The notes below the pieces were generated by a model. The model saw nothing but the letters and a program-made list of their open reading frames with translations. It did not search any database and was not told the DNA's origin. Shown in pieces: positions 24,702 to 36,689 of a stretch of 64,000 nucleotides of DNA. The DNA comes from Ottelia alismoides (taxonomy: Eukaryota; Streptophyta; Magnoliopsida; Alismatales; Hydrocharitaceae), in NCBI GenBank assembly GCA_037367405.1, contig JAZKJV010003278.1, forward strand, positions 434,001-498,000. Reading direction: 5' to 3'. Both the position numbers and the translations under genes were made by a program. Positions within the stretch are counted from its first letter, which is position 1. Each line of letters starts with the position of its first letter.

Positions 24702-27700
24702 TGATGAACAAGATTTTACTGAAGTCTTTTCAATCCACAAGGCGAATCAACAGTCGTCGAAGCGACCTCAGACGAAATACTAATTAATCAAGAATTAACC
24801 CACAAATATATAAATATAGCAATGCAAATAAATGTGTCCAGTTAAAATTTATTTTATTTAAGACTATAAAAGATCTGTATAGTGCAAGTAGTGTAGAGTG
24901 TCGAACTCAGGGAGCAAACTAGATAGATTGTGCAAGTGATGTGCAAAAATGTGATTGTGTGGTTCTTTGTCTATATTTTATTTTGTGGGGTTTTATTTAT
25001 TTATTTTATTTGTATTTATTTTTTTTATATTTTTGTATTTTATTTTTATTTTCAATTATATTTTTATATTTTTTTATATGTTTAAATTTTTATAATTTAT
25101 TTTTCTTTTTATAAAAGATATACAATAATATATAGAGTTATATATACAATATAAGATAATAAGGATATAAAAATAAATAAACAAGGAAAATTGCATAAAT
25201 AAACTTTTTTTGGTTTTAAATAAATTTTTACTATTTTCACAATTTTTAGTGAATTTTAATATTTTTTATATATTTCTAAAGTCAAAAATACCATAAAATA
25301 GGGATAAAATATTAGGCTGAAATTTAAAAGGAAATTAAAAAGATCAAACCATGTCAAAATTTCTACAAAATAATTTTAATATAAAGATAATAATATATAG
25401 AAAATTATAAGATAGAAATATATATTTTTGGAATTTTTAAGAATTTTATAATTGTTTATAAAGTATTTTTGGTTTTTTCAATTTTTCTAAGTTTTCTTTT
25501 TCTATTTTTATTGATTTTTGGTCTGAAGGTTAAAAATGCATAAACAAACAAAAGATATTTGTTTAGGAATTCTTCAGAATGTTTTTTTATATTTTTTATT
25601 TTATAAGCTAAATACGGAATAAAAATGCAATAAATGATTTTTAATAAATAATGAAAATGCCTAAAAGTGGAATCCAAAAATAAAGCGTGGAACTATAACG
25701 CGACATGCACTTAATCCTATTTTTTATTATTTTTTCGAGCATAAATGCTATTTTGAACAAATAGGACAAAAACATAAAAATTGTTAAACTAGCAATGGCA
25801 TAATTGTAAATAAATTAAAGCACAGGGGTATGGTTGCATTTTTCCAAAAAGTGCATAAAAATTTTCTAGAACAAATCAAAATACATAAAGCCTTAGAGGG
25901 CACCCCTACAAATGCCCACCTCATGTGGGCGACCATGTGATGTGCGCTAGCGTGAACCTAGGTACAAATAATGAAAAATCTGAGGGTTGTTTCGTAAATA
26001 TTACTCAAATATTAAAATGATCGACAAAAGTTTATAAACTAATTATTAAATTACAAAATGGTCGAATTAAAGTCATAAAATACCCAGTCCAAGGTGAAAG
26101 CGGATGGTCCAGATCTCCACACTAATGCTGCATGTAGCACTCCTACATCATGATGATAGTTCACAGCCAACGTCTGAGATTAGATTTGAGATCGAGACCC
26201 AACGGTCTAGGCTCGTCATGATCCAAGGGAGCTTGTACAACTTGGAGCCAACCCTCAATCGGATGGCTGGGAAAATGCTTGGAAGAACATGGAAGAACTC
26301 ATGTTCTTCCAAGCTTCGATCGACAATGGGGCATGCCTTCGACTTCTGGTTGCTCTACTAAGAGACCTAGAAGCCTCATCTTCTTCCCTTGTAGCAGTAG
26401 ACCTCCACAAAATGGGTGGAGACCTCTCCAATAGCTCGGACAAAGCCTCAGACCTGGAGGTTGTTTTCTATCCTCGAGGGGTCCTGCAACTTGGTCCTTT
26501 CCTATTGTTTCCTACAGGAGGTGGGTTAACGCAAAATTATGGAGCTCTGGGGAGCTCTTGGAGGTGGAATGGAGCGAGACGAGTGGTGCGGCGGACTCTC
26601 TAGCGAGGGGGAGGAGGTGGAACGTCGTTGGCCTGATCTAGTGAGGCTAGGGGGAGATGGAGATGCGTGGGGTGAAGAAGCAGCGTGGGGAAATTGAACG
26701 GTGGTGAGTAGTGGTTCGATAACATATTGAAGACAATGGGATAATGTTCGTATTTGAACGATGATATAAAACTAAAACAAGCGACTAAAAGGCAAAATTA
26801 AAAGCAGAAATAAAACCTAAGGATTAAACTAAGCTATACATACAAAGAAATAGACCTCAGTGGCATGCAGTCATGAAGTTGGGACCTCATGCCGGCGAGG
26901 TGACGAAGATGACAGAACATCACCTTGGCCTTCGCCTGGCCTCGCTACAGTTGGCTGGAGGAGAGCTGTCAACTTCTCTGGTCCTGAGCACAAGAGAGAG
27001 GGTCCAAAACTAGGGTAAAAGGGATTCAAATCTTGAGAAGAAGGTTGGAGATGGTTTACGTACAACATGACCGAGATGCTCCAAATATCGAGGTGCAACA
27101 GGCGAGTGAGTGATCCTTGGCCCATGGAAAGATGTGCGCGTGTAATAGCAAGGAACGAGGATCAAAAGAGAAGAAGGAATCAAACCCAAAGGACACTTGG
27201 ATCCTCGGGGAAAAAGTTGAGAATACAAGTCAAAATATTGGTCTAATAAGCCTTGGACCTCGGTCATAGAGTTGACCAAGGAAAACAGGCAGGTGAACCA
27301 GGTTGGTCCACGTAGACAAATCAGAAAAAAAACCCCGACCAGAAATTATTTGTAAATTCTAAAATAAGTAATAAATTACTTTATTATTTTTAATTTATAA
27401 AATGAAAGTTGTTTCTTATTTTCTGTAAAATTTTATTCTTATTTTTATTTATTTTTTGACCTTTTTATTTACAAGTTACTTTTTAGAGGTTAATTATAGG
27501 TTTATTTATCTATGTTTTAGAGTATTTTATTTTTCATTTTGTATTTTGTATTTTATTTTTTATTCTATTATTTTATATATATAACTTATTTTTATATATA
27601 TAAAAATATTTTTTTAGATTTTTCAGATGTATTATTTACACTTAAATAAATAGATATATTTATTGTATAGGTATAGCTATTAGTGTTTCATCTATATATT

Positions 27701-28483
27701 TTACATACATATTTTACTTTAATGCCTTACTTATGATTTTATTTTAGTTTTAATAAGTGCTTATACTATAAATAATATTTACAAAATTATAAAATTATAA
27801 AATTATAAAATTATAAAAATAATAAAGAATAAATAAATGAATATTTTATTCGGGTATATTGTACAATAGGGGTCTAAAACCTAACTTTCATGCCTTAATT
27901 TCAAAAAAATTGAAACTACCTTCATTAAATATCTTATTAAAAGTATATACAATTAAAGGTCATTTTGATACATTTTGAGTTTTTATTTGTGGGATATGGC
28001 TCTTAGAAGTTGGGATTTTGGAATATTATCTAGAGTATAATTTGTACACTATAAATTGCTTTTGTATGAAATCAATTTTGTATTTTTCTATACATTATTA
28101 TCTACAAATTCATGTTCAAAGTTTCTTTCTTTAGTTATAAAAAATGGAATATAAAATGGGTCCCAAAATTGAGTTATTGATGAATTAATAAATGTGATGT
28201 TTATTGTATTATTGGCCCTTATCTCCCCCTACGTTATTCCTTGTCGACCTAGTCATCAAGATGCCTAAGTCTTGGGGTTTAGTATCATAAAATACCTTTG
28301 GTATTTTATACTTTTTCTTTCATTTTCTTTATTATATGATTTTGTCATTTAAAACGGTATTTTATGCAGTATTTACAACAAGGAATGAATGTTAATTTGT
28401 GGAAATTAAGGGTATTTACATGCAATAGCTAGGTTTTTAAGGTGAAAATGATAGAATAAAGGTGATGAAATGGATATTAATCA
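24702..28483 (-). repeat. 5' LTR of the nested element (3.8 kb)
   Basis: Pairs with 14880-18578. It contains a four-copy AAAATTAT microsatellite at 27783-27814 and lacks the tandem duplication seen at the other LTR. The end at 28483 is TTAATCA, with two changes from the usual TTCATCA. Confidence 0.88.
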
Positions 28484-28980
28484 TGTAACCAATGGTGTCT
28501 TGAAGGATGTTCTATAGGCCCAAAGAACAGAGACCAAAAGCTGAGACCAATCCTTTCGGTCTAGCAAACAACCTTCTACAAGACCGTCTTGACCTCCCTA
28601 TTCGAGACTTCGGCTAGACCATTCGTCTAAGGATGATACAGATTAGCAACCCGATGGTCTATACTGAACTCGTTAGCAAGTGCTCTTACCTTTTTGTTGA
28701 TGAAGTGTCTACCCCCGTCTGATATTAGAACATGAGGGACCTCAAACTGTGAAATGATATGCTTTCTCAGGAACTTGCAAATTATGTTCGCATCAGTGGC
28801 TTGGGAAGGAATAGCCTCTACCCAATGAGTCACGTAATCTACATCCAGAAGAATATACTCAAACCCCTGACTCTTGAGAAATGGTCCCATAAAGTCGATA
28901 CCCCATGCATCAAAGACTTCACAGAAGTGAATCGGTTGCATCAGCATCATGTCTCTATGTCCACAAGTAACCATCCTCTA
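28484..28980 (-). pseudogene. Athila integrase catalytic core (outer element)
   Basis: The minus strand reads VFDAWGIDFMGPFLKSQG then YILLDVDYVTHWVEAIPSQA, then HVLISDGGRHF, then NGLAEVSNREVKTVL. This is a retroviral-type D,D,E integrase core with all three acidic residues in place. After the Glu the frame slips, and coding ends at the nested element boundary (28483). The C-terminal part is at 14400-14874. The longest open piece is 28974-28627. Confidence 0.92.
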
Positions 28981-29063
28981 ACAGTTAGTACATCTCTTTA
29001 CGAATGTATGGGCATCTGTAATGAGAGTAGTCCACAACAGATCGGATTGAAGCACCTTTTGTG

Positions 29064-29760
29064 CTATCTTCTTCCCTGAATGATGTCATCTAGCTTCGAA
29101 TCTGGTATTCCACCTGAGGAATACACCAATTGCCAAACATGATCTTCTCCTTCATGACAAAGGATCGGATCCTCCCAATGGTAAGACTTGGCTTTCACGA
29201 GGAAAGTCTCAAGTCTCTGCCTGGACCAGCTTTGTGGGACTTTCTTAGCAATAAGAAAGTTCACAATGTCGGCATACCATGGAAGCGAGACAACAATAAG
29301 AATCGCCTCGTCTGGAAATGTCTCGGTGATTGGTGTATCGAACTCAGAAGTCTTATGTAATTCTAGTCGAGAGAGGTGATCCGCAACCATATTCTTTAAT
29401 CTAGGCTTATCCTTAATCTCGATATCAAATTCCCAGAGTAAAAGGATCCATCTGATCAGACACGGCATGGAATCCTTCTTGTCCGTTAAATACATGACGA
29501 CGGTATGGTCAGTGAAATTGTGATTTTTGATCCTAACATGTGGGACCTAAAATTAGATTGGGCAAATACTACAGCTAGCATTTCTTTCTCTATAATAGTG
29601 TAATTTTGCTGAGTGGAATCCAAAGTCTTGCTAGAGTAGTGTTTGGCATATGGAAGATCATTCCTTCTCTACCCCAAAACAGCCCCAACGGAAAAATAGG
29701 AGGCATCCATCATGATCTCGAATGGGAGAGACCAATCGGATGGCTGAAGGACAGGAGCCT
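29064..29760 (-). pseudogene. RNase H end and integrase zinc-binding lead-in (outer Athila)
   Basis: The open piece 29495-29064 reads MYLTDKKDSMPCLIRWILLL then EFDIEIKDKPRLKNMVADHL, the end of Ty3/gypsy RNase H, where the ADHLSR motif is diagnostic. It then gives PWYADIVNF and a segment leading to the integrase zinc-binding region. Upstream (29760-29500) lies the rest of RNase H in broken frames. Confidence 0.88.
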
Positions 29761-30826
29761 CTACAACCATGTTCTTGAGATTTTCAAAAGTCGAAAGACA
29801 CTTAACATCGACATTAAACTCGATGTCTTTCGCTTGAAGATCAGATAACGGTCCAGAAATTTTACTAAAGTCTCGAATGAAATGTCGGTAGAAACCGACA
29901 TGCTTAAGGAAAGATCGTATTCAAATTGGATCGCGGATTGAGTTTCTTTATGATATCCACCTTGGCTGGGTCCACTTCCATGCCCCTGTTGGAGATGATG
30001 TGACCAAGGACCGTCCCCTTTGTTATCATAAAATGACACTTCTACTAAGAAAGAATGAGATTTACCTCAATGCACCTCTGAAGCACGTGGTCTAGGCTAG
30101 AAAGACATGAGTCGAAATCATTGCCATAGATCGAAAAATCATCTTGAAGACCTCCAAAAAGTCGCCCACCATGTCCGCAAAAATCGAAAGCATGCGCCTA
30201 TGGAATATATCCAGAACATTACATAATATAAAGGGCATCCGTTTGAAAACATACGTTCCGAACAGATAGGTGAAAGTCGTCCTTTCTTGATCTTCAGTTG
30301 CGATGGCCACCTGATTATATCCTAAATACCCATCAAGAAAGAAATAATGGCTCTTCCTAGCTAATCTCTCGACAATCTAAATAATGAACGGTAGCGGGAA
30401 GTGATCCTTCTTGGTCGCCTGATTCAAGCATCTACTGTACACACAGACTTGCCAAGAAGTCGATACTCGAGTAGCGATCTCCTGTCCATCTTCGTTTATC
30501 ACTGTAGTGATACATGTCTTCTTGGGTACCACATGCAATGGACTAACCCATTTAGAGTCAGAGATGGGATAGATAAAATCGGAGCTCCACCACTTGGATA
30601 TTTCCTTCATAACCACCTCACGAAGATTTAGGTCCAGCCTGCACTGAAACTCATGAGATGGTTTAGCATCATCCACCAGAAAGATGTGGTGGGAGCACAG
30701 AGCATGACTAATCCCGTGGAGATCCGCTATTGACCACCCGATTGCCTTGCCATCCTTTTCAAGAATCTCGATCGGACATGATTCATGATCTTCGGTTAGA
30801 TCAGATGCGATGATGACCGAAAACAT
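29761..30826 (-). pseudogene. Reverse transcriptase (outer Athila)
   Basis: From 30826 downward: KWVSPLHVVPKK (fingers), DHFPLPFI, then FKRMPFILCN near 30235, the catalytic palm near 30160, and a thumb/connection segment to 29761. The YxDD-box aspartates are still encoded near 30145 (DDFS), but one base out of frame with the preceding MLSIFADMVGDFLEVF stretch. At least two further breaks separate the open pieces 30826-30377, 30310-30092 and 30039-29761. Confidence 0.92.
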
Positions 30827-31507
30827 TTTGGATTCTCCAGCAAGGAATCGGTCTTTATGCTCTGAAGTAGCGGTTTTAACTTTTGGGGAGTAGGAACAGG
30901 GAGAGCGGGTCTGATTAGGGCCTGAGTATAGGCTACTAGGTGTGTGTGCATAAGGCCATCCTGCTCTGACTCAGAATAATCTAGAGACTGCTCATCTGAT
31001 CGTTGAATTTGATGTACTAGCTCGATCTCCATACTGGTCGTAAGCTCTTCGGATGAAGTCTGAAGTGAAAGGAACTCGGAGAAACACTGCCAATCGACAT
31101 CTTCTGAATCGGACTGATCTATGAGTGACTGATAGATCTGATCAATCACTTCTTATTCGGAGGGATAAAAAATTTCACAATGACTCGTCTCCATTACCCT
31201 TGTCACTAATCACCTCTAAGATTATGCTCTCCTATCTCCCATCATATAATATATGAACCTTAATTTCTCTTAAAAGTGTGATGAAAGATTGTGTGCTCGA
31301 TTCGGCCCAGACCGCCTCACCATCAGTCTGTACAAAATCATAGTCCTGATGACTATTAGGCTCGTCCTCATCAGATGCTCGCTCTAACTCAGCTGATCTG
31401 GCTTTGATGTCCTGGATCATTCTATATGAATACTTTTGCCTTGAACGCGAAAGTATACCTTCCCAAAACCATAATCGAAAATGGCCTTAGCTATCGCTAG
31501 AAAAAGG
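30827..31507 (-). pseudogene. Acidic spacer between protease and reverse transcriptase
   Basis: Two open pieces (31420-31232 and 31149-30796) rich in Glu, Asp and Ser, with phrases such as QSDSEDVDWQCFSEFLSL. They correspond in position to the acidic segment at 21510-21890 of the nested element. No catalytic motif is present. Confidence 0.6.
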
Positions 31508-31864
31508 TCATCCTAATATGATTGGGGTATCGGTCACACATGCAGGGACTGCCACGTCTAACACGATGGAGTCCACGGGGAATTTCAAACCCTCTATAGT
31601 GAAGATAACATCCTCAATTAAACCCTTAGGCCTCTTAACCGATCTATCAGCAAACTGTAATACCTTCCTACTTGGTCGAAGAGGTCGGAACTCGAACTTG
31701 TCGAGTAAGGAAGAAGTAAGGACATTAATTGACGATCTGCTATGTAAAATAGTACGATGTAAAGTCTGATCAAGAATGTCACATCTGACATACGGCACTC
31801 CCACATCTGATCTCTTGGCTGGGAGTCGGTTCGGGATAGCATGGCACTTGTCCATGGTCAACAC
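31508..31864 (-). pseudogene. Aspartic protease (outer Athila)
   Basis: An open 118-codon piece reads SSINVLTSSLLDKFEF, then PKGLIEDVIFTIEGLKFPVD, then TPIILG. Order and spacing fit an Athila protease. The catalytic Asp-Ser/Thr-Gly just before SSINVL is replaced by His-Ser-Arg, so the enzyme is inactive. Confidence 0.85.
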
Positions 31865-32760
31865 ATGGATTTCTGAACAATGATTGCATTGTGTCTTCTT
31901 TTTGCAGACTGTGGTATGCTCTTTGAGACCTTTCTGTTAAAGAGGTAAGGCTTCCAAAAGAGTAAGCTGAATAGTGAACTTTTTAAGCATCTCTTTCGTC
32001 AGATCATTCACTTGATTCTTATTTTTCTTTTTTATCTCCTTTTTCCAAGAAAAGTGCTTGGGGAAAAGATATATGTACATCCTCCTTGTTAGTTTGTACA
32101 ATAGGAGGATCAGAAGAACAAGAAGAAGATCTTTTTGGAGAACAGGGACGTGCTCCATGTAAATCAAAAATAGACTCATGAAATCTAGATGAATCAAATG
32201 TCTTATCATTATTTCTCTTTTTGGATTTTCTCTTTTGTACATTTTTTGTGTTTTTCTATCATCATCACTGTAAAAGAAGAATGGTAAAGCAATTGTATCA
32301 GCATCAGACTCTGGCTGCTTCATGTCCATCTTATTGGCATCAGCACCATCATCAACGTCCTCAAAGGGATAGGCGGTATCGGCACCGCCACCATTAGGCT
32401 CAACAGGCTCGCTTGTATCATCGGGTGTTTCTTCCTTGAGCCTAGTTAAATCTCCACCTGTGAGTATCCTACCGCTCCTAAGAGAAATAAAATCAGCTTC
32501 TTCACAGTAAAGAGAATCATCTGAAAATACATGTGACTGGAGGGTAGGTTCTGTTAGGTGTACCTGCTCTGAATTCCTCTTTAAATTGTTCGGGTGCGGA
32601 TCAATCTGAGCAGGAATAACAAACTTATCGTTGAATAGATTAGTAACATGGTTTTTTAACTCATCCGTTTCTTGCCTAAATGCGACCTGTTGGTCGGATA
32701 TCAAACTAGTGAGATATTCAAGAGCTAGGTTATCATGGAAGGGATTATTAGTCCTGGATG
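31865..32760 (-). pseudogene. Gag-protease linker with LRSG motif (outer Athila)
   Basis: A 255-codon open frame (32704-31937) is the longest in the window. It reads RQETDELKNHVTNLFNDKF, then ISLRSGRIL (the ITLRSG motif typical of Athila), an acidic run, and a lysine-rich tail FPKHFSWKKEIKKKNKNQ then LTLLEALPL (FPxRF ... IPLLDA in relatives). This belongs between the zinc knuckle and protease. It is a decayed gag-pol segment, not an independent gene. Confidence 0.82.
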
Positions 32761-33290
32761 AGTCGCCTCAGTGATACTGAGGCTGCTGCAGACTGACTAT
32801 TGTAGTGGAGGATGAGACTATTGATACTACGATGGATATGTGTTCGGTCTCCACTTGGCAGGCTGGTAGTATCGAGGACCGGAATGTTGTTGTTGTTCTC
32901 TATTCTGCCCCATATGAGCCTGTGCTAGATATTGGCAAGAGGCACCTTCTGAAGATCAACGGAAACCGGGATGATCACAATGGATCCGTAGTTGTTGTTG
33001 CTGGTTATACCATATCCCATTTACTTTGATCAATGGATCAAGAATCTCTGAATAAGCTAGGGGCATTGAAGGAAGAGGTTGATCGCTCTCATACAACACC
33101 ATCTAGGTGTCAGATGATGGTGTTTGTGGGTTCTACTCGTAAGCATGAGATTGGTGAGTCGTCTCAGAATGTACATGGTATATGTGATGAATTGGTGGCC
33201 GTGGAAGAATTCCTCGGTCTCTTCTCCCTGAGTCAGCCTGTCATCTCGAAGACTTCGCGAAATCTATCTGAATTTCTTGAAGGCACATGA
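32761..33290 (-). pseudogene. Gag zinc-knuckle and Gln-rich region, heavily broken
   Basis: Between the linker and capsid the minus strand gives short Gln- and Tyr-rich pieces (32770-33020), as expected around the gag zinc knuckle, but no intact CCHC is readable. The open plus-strand frames here are shadows. Confidence 0.5.
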
Positions 33291-34223
33291 TTTGTGTCTT
33301 TAGATCACTGAGACATCTCTCATTCTCATCAATTTTATTGAGCTTGTCCAAATTCTGGCACTTTTTCTCTATGATATCCATATGATCCAACTTCTGGAAG
33401 ATAATCCCTATATCAGGTAGTGAGGATTTGGAATGAGAAGAAATAGTAGAAGAAGGAGTCCCATCGATGTGTGCCACACGGGAATGCTGATGGTAAGTCG
33501 GTGGCTTTGTCTGAGTGTAAAACCTAGTCTAGGACATCGTATTGTTATTCTTAGCCATCTCCTCGTAGATGGCCCAGACTCGGTCTTCACGCTTCGAAAA
33601 ATACAATCCACCACAGGAAGCGTTCACCAACCCCTACAATACCGGTGTTAGACCACAAAAGATGTCTGAACTAGGTTCGGCTTCGAGATATCGTAGTGGG
33701 GACACCTATCAATGAGCTCTCAGAATCTATCCCATACCTCATGGAACTGCTCATTCCCGAGCATGGTGAAGAACTGATCATAGATTGAGCATCATTCATG
33801 CGACCAAGTGGGTAGTACTTGTTCAGATATTCTGTTCTTAATTCCTCCCACATAGAGATGTATCTCCCCAAATCCTTCAGCCAGTAGACTGCTCTATCCA
33901 CAAGGGAGAATGGAAATGTGATCAGTTTGATTGTATCCTCGTGTACATGGAGATCATGCACCATACTGCAAATAAGCTCAAATTCTTGTAGGTGGAGATG
34001 GGGCTCCTCCAGAGATAGCACATGAAACTTGGACAACAATTGGATGGTATGTGGTCGGAGCTCAAAATTTCCTTGGATGGTAGGAAGACTGATCCACCGG
34101 TGTGTAGTCGTCACTCCAAGGTTGTAAAGCTGCTTCATCGTTCGATTTGGATCAAGTGGAGGCCTCTCTACTCCATTCTATCCACCAGCCTCAGCTCATG
34201 GGATCTCGACATCTGGAGTCTCG
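33291..34223 (-). pseudogene. Athila gag capsid region (outer element)
   Basis: The open piece 34138-33671 carries the retrotransposon gag core: NFELRPHTIQLLSKF, then PHLHLQEFELICSMV, then KLITFPFSLVDRAVYWLKDL, then WEELRTEYLNKYYPLGR. Downstream a coiled region follows (33477-33241, KCQNLDKLNKIDENERCLSD). The 5' end of gag is cut at 34223/34232 by MULE-A and resumes at 42250. Confidence 0.88.
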
Positions 34224-34232
34224 CTCTGGGGG
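34224..34232. repeat. Probable 9-bp target duplication of MULE-A, left copy
   Basis: CTCTGGGGG on the left and CTCTATGGA on the right (42250-42258) match at six of nine positions. A run of eight G at 34228-34235 makes the exact edge uncertain. Confidence 0.5.
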
Positions 34233-34334
34233 GGGTTTTTTAAATAATTATTAAATAATCAAAATTAATTAAATAGGTATCACTAAATTTAATTTAAAAA
34301 AATGTGTATCAATCGGCACCTCAGGTGCCGATTT
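34233..34334 (+). repeat. MULE-A left terminal inverted repeat
   Basis: About 100 bp, AT-rich, ending in the first palindrome. It pairs with 42146-42249, with shared phrases AAATAATTATTAAA, TCAAAATTAATTAAATAGG and AATTTAAAAAA. Confidence 0.85.
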
Positions 34335-34412
34335 GGGACGCTCAGCCCAAATCGGCACCTGAGGTGCCGATTTGGAATGTGGCCCTCAAATCGACACCTT
34401 AGGTGTCGATTT
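34311..34412. repeat. MULE-A left palindrome cluster (three modules)
   Basis: Modules at 34311-34334, 34349-34373 and 34388-34412. The middle one has exact arms AAATCGGCACCT and AGGTGCCGATTT around one base. The third has AAATCGACACCT and AGGTGTCGATTT: a base change in one arm is matched by the complementary change in the other. Confidence 0.92.
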
Positions 34413-34960
34413 GGATTTGGGAAAACTACAATATTATCCCGTCTCACCATTTAGTTATTATTAGATCCTTGTTCCTCCTTTTACATGTTATTCGATCCTA
34501 TAAATAAGAAAAAATAATTGTTTTTTCTAATAGATAGGAATGAGGACCTTTTAAATATTTACTATATTATTAAATAGATATTGTCTATATTTATTTTTTC
34601 CATCGCAAGCTTCTCGATCCATCACTAGGAGCTTCATGCTCTCGTCTTTGGAGGTGGAAAGATGGGTTAGCTTTCCTTCTGCACCTCCTCCCCATCTTCC
34701 TTATCCCAGATAATGTTAATCTCAAATATTATGTATATCTTTATTTTTAATTTTATTCTTTACTATTGATATATACTAAGAATGTTTTCAGTTGACATCT
34801 TAGGAATATTATAATAAATATAAAATAAATATAAAGAAATTGAGAGTGTGCTCAACATTCTATACTATTGACATACGCGAGCTCAACAACGTACAATCTA
34901 ACATCAATTAACTTGGAAAAATATAAGTATTTCATTAAAATCATAAAAGTAAAAATGTTT
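34413..34960. other. MULE-A interior, 3' non-coding
   Basis: AT-rich sequence between the palindrome cluster and the last coding piece. I see no gene. It presumably holds the 3' ends of the minus-strand transcripts. Confidence 0.4.
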
Positions 34961-36689
34961 TTAGAAATAATAAAAATAATTTACAATATCTTGTATTTTC
35001 CATATTTTCATAAATCCTTTCAGACCTCCTCCTCCACCTCCTGCGCCTCCTCCTTGGTCGTTTCCTTTCCCACCATCTCCCATTTTTCTGTGACTCTCCT
35101 CATGTACCGTCTTCTTCTTTTGCTGCTTGGTGTTTTGTTCCAAATGTGTTTGAATGTGCCATGGAGGATGCGGCCTACCTAACGACTTCTGTGGAGGTTC
35201 GGTTGATTGAGTTTCCTGGTTTGTTGAAGTCCTCACGCTTGTTGACTGGCAAGGCGGCTCTAACGGAGGAGGCTCAGTGATTCTTACTCCCGAAGAGGGT
35301 CTTCGAGGCAGCTCCAGACGTTGTTATGGTATTATCATAAGTATATCAAACATCTGTCTATCGAAATCGGGTGTCTCCAACTATCGAACACTATCAAATA
35401 TTTGTGATTGCAAATCTCTTGAATTATATTGAGTAGACGGTGTGAGCTGAGAGGGTCCAAAGTCAAATTGACTTGTAGGACCAACAAACGATGGTCCTAC
35501 AATAATGAGACATTTATGTCGATGTAATTATCACAGAAAGCAAATATAACTTATTGAAATTAGTTCTTCTATTCAATAAGTTATTTATACCTGAAACTCC
35601 AAATCCGGTTCACCGATTTGAGACCCTGCAGCACCATACTCTATATAGCTCATACCTAAAAGATATTAATTAATTATATGTCACATAAATGAAACGATAA
35701 GTAAGAGAAGGATACAATGTAATAAATTAACTATAATAACCTGAAGATGCGAATCCTGGTTGAATTAGCGGAAATTCTTGTCCGCTATATCCCTGAATCG
35801 AAGTACCAACAAATCATGATCCTGCAAACTATGATTAACTGAAAGCTTCTCCATATCCTGCAAGCATGAGATATTCATCTTTTAGAAAATATTACAGAAG
35901 ATACACATAACTTTGTGGATTTAGTCATTTTATTACATAAGTTGTTGTAACCTAAAGCTCCAAAGCAGGCTTTATCGTATAGAGACCCTGAAGAGTTATA
36001 TTCTATATAACTCATAGCTGAACATTATTAATTATATTAGATTTCACATAAATAAAACTATTAGTAAGAGAAGAATATTAAGTTTAACAACCTGGAGATG
36101 CGAGTCCTGGTTGAATTGACAGGTGCCCTTCTCCGCCATATCCCGCAGACGTCATTCCTGAGGTTCCAAATATTGATTCCTCCATTGTTTGACCTTGCGA
36201 AAATTCATGCTCACTGTGTCCTGCTATAATTTTTGAAGAATTGTGGTTATATGTTAAAAATTCTATACATTAATTTATTGTTAACTATACATAAAGAATT
36301 AACTAAAACCTGAAGTCCCAAACATCGGTGGTGGTTGCGATCCCTCCCCACCATATTCTGCATAATTCATACCCGTATGATTTACAGGATACAATTTTAA
36401 AAATTAACTCGTCTGAAAGAGAAACAAAAGAGCCTCCATTTATAACAATGAAATCACGAAACCTGATGCTCCCAGAGTATGATGCTCTTGTGAGGGCATG
36501 TATGGCCGATCATAGTGTTGGAATGGGTACATCAACAAGAACATGTTGATTGTCTCATCAAACAAATTAATTGTATTTTCGACTTTTGTCCTCATACTGG
36601 AAGGTAAGTCTGTTGATCGTCTAATTTCATCCATGTTATTCATTCCTTGGAGAATCGTAAACACATATTCCATTTACGAATATGATAAG
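34961..36689 (-). pseudogene. MULE-A small-exon tail with a duplicated exon cassette
   Basis: Short Gly/Tyr/Gln/Pro-rich coding islands lie between AT-rich introns. Blocks at 35588-35830 and 35940-36175 are about 350 bp apart and clearly similar (GAxACTCCAAAxCxGG..., then CACATAAATxAAAC, then CCTGGTTGAATT). A partial third copy is at 36305-36380. The last island (35236-34961) has a polyglycine run. The tail follows the plant mobile domain on the same strand, as low-complexity C-terminal tails often do. Splicing is inferred only. Confidence 0.5.

Larger units (their letters stand above)
14880..28483 (-). mobile_element. Nested non-autonomous Athila-like element in the outer integrase
   Basis: Long LTRs at 14880-18578 and 24702-28483 share termini (TGATGAACAAG on the plus strand; ATTCATCA or AATCA at the other end). 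A primer-binding site beside the right LTR fixes the orientation as minus. The internal 6.1 kb has leader, decayed gag, protease and an acidic linker, then jumps straight to the hairpin series and 3' non-coding region. No reverse transcriptase, RNase H or integrase is legible. It therefore would have needed enzymes from a relative. Flanking 5-mers are TATTT (14875-14879) and TGTAA (28484-28488), poorly matched, so the duplication has decayed or the ends have been altered. Confidence 0.85.

Noticed and set aside
31937..32704. 255-codon frame as an independent protein gene
   Set aside because: The LRSG motif, order and strand place it in the gag-protease linker of the Athila polyprotein.
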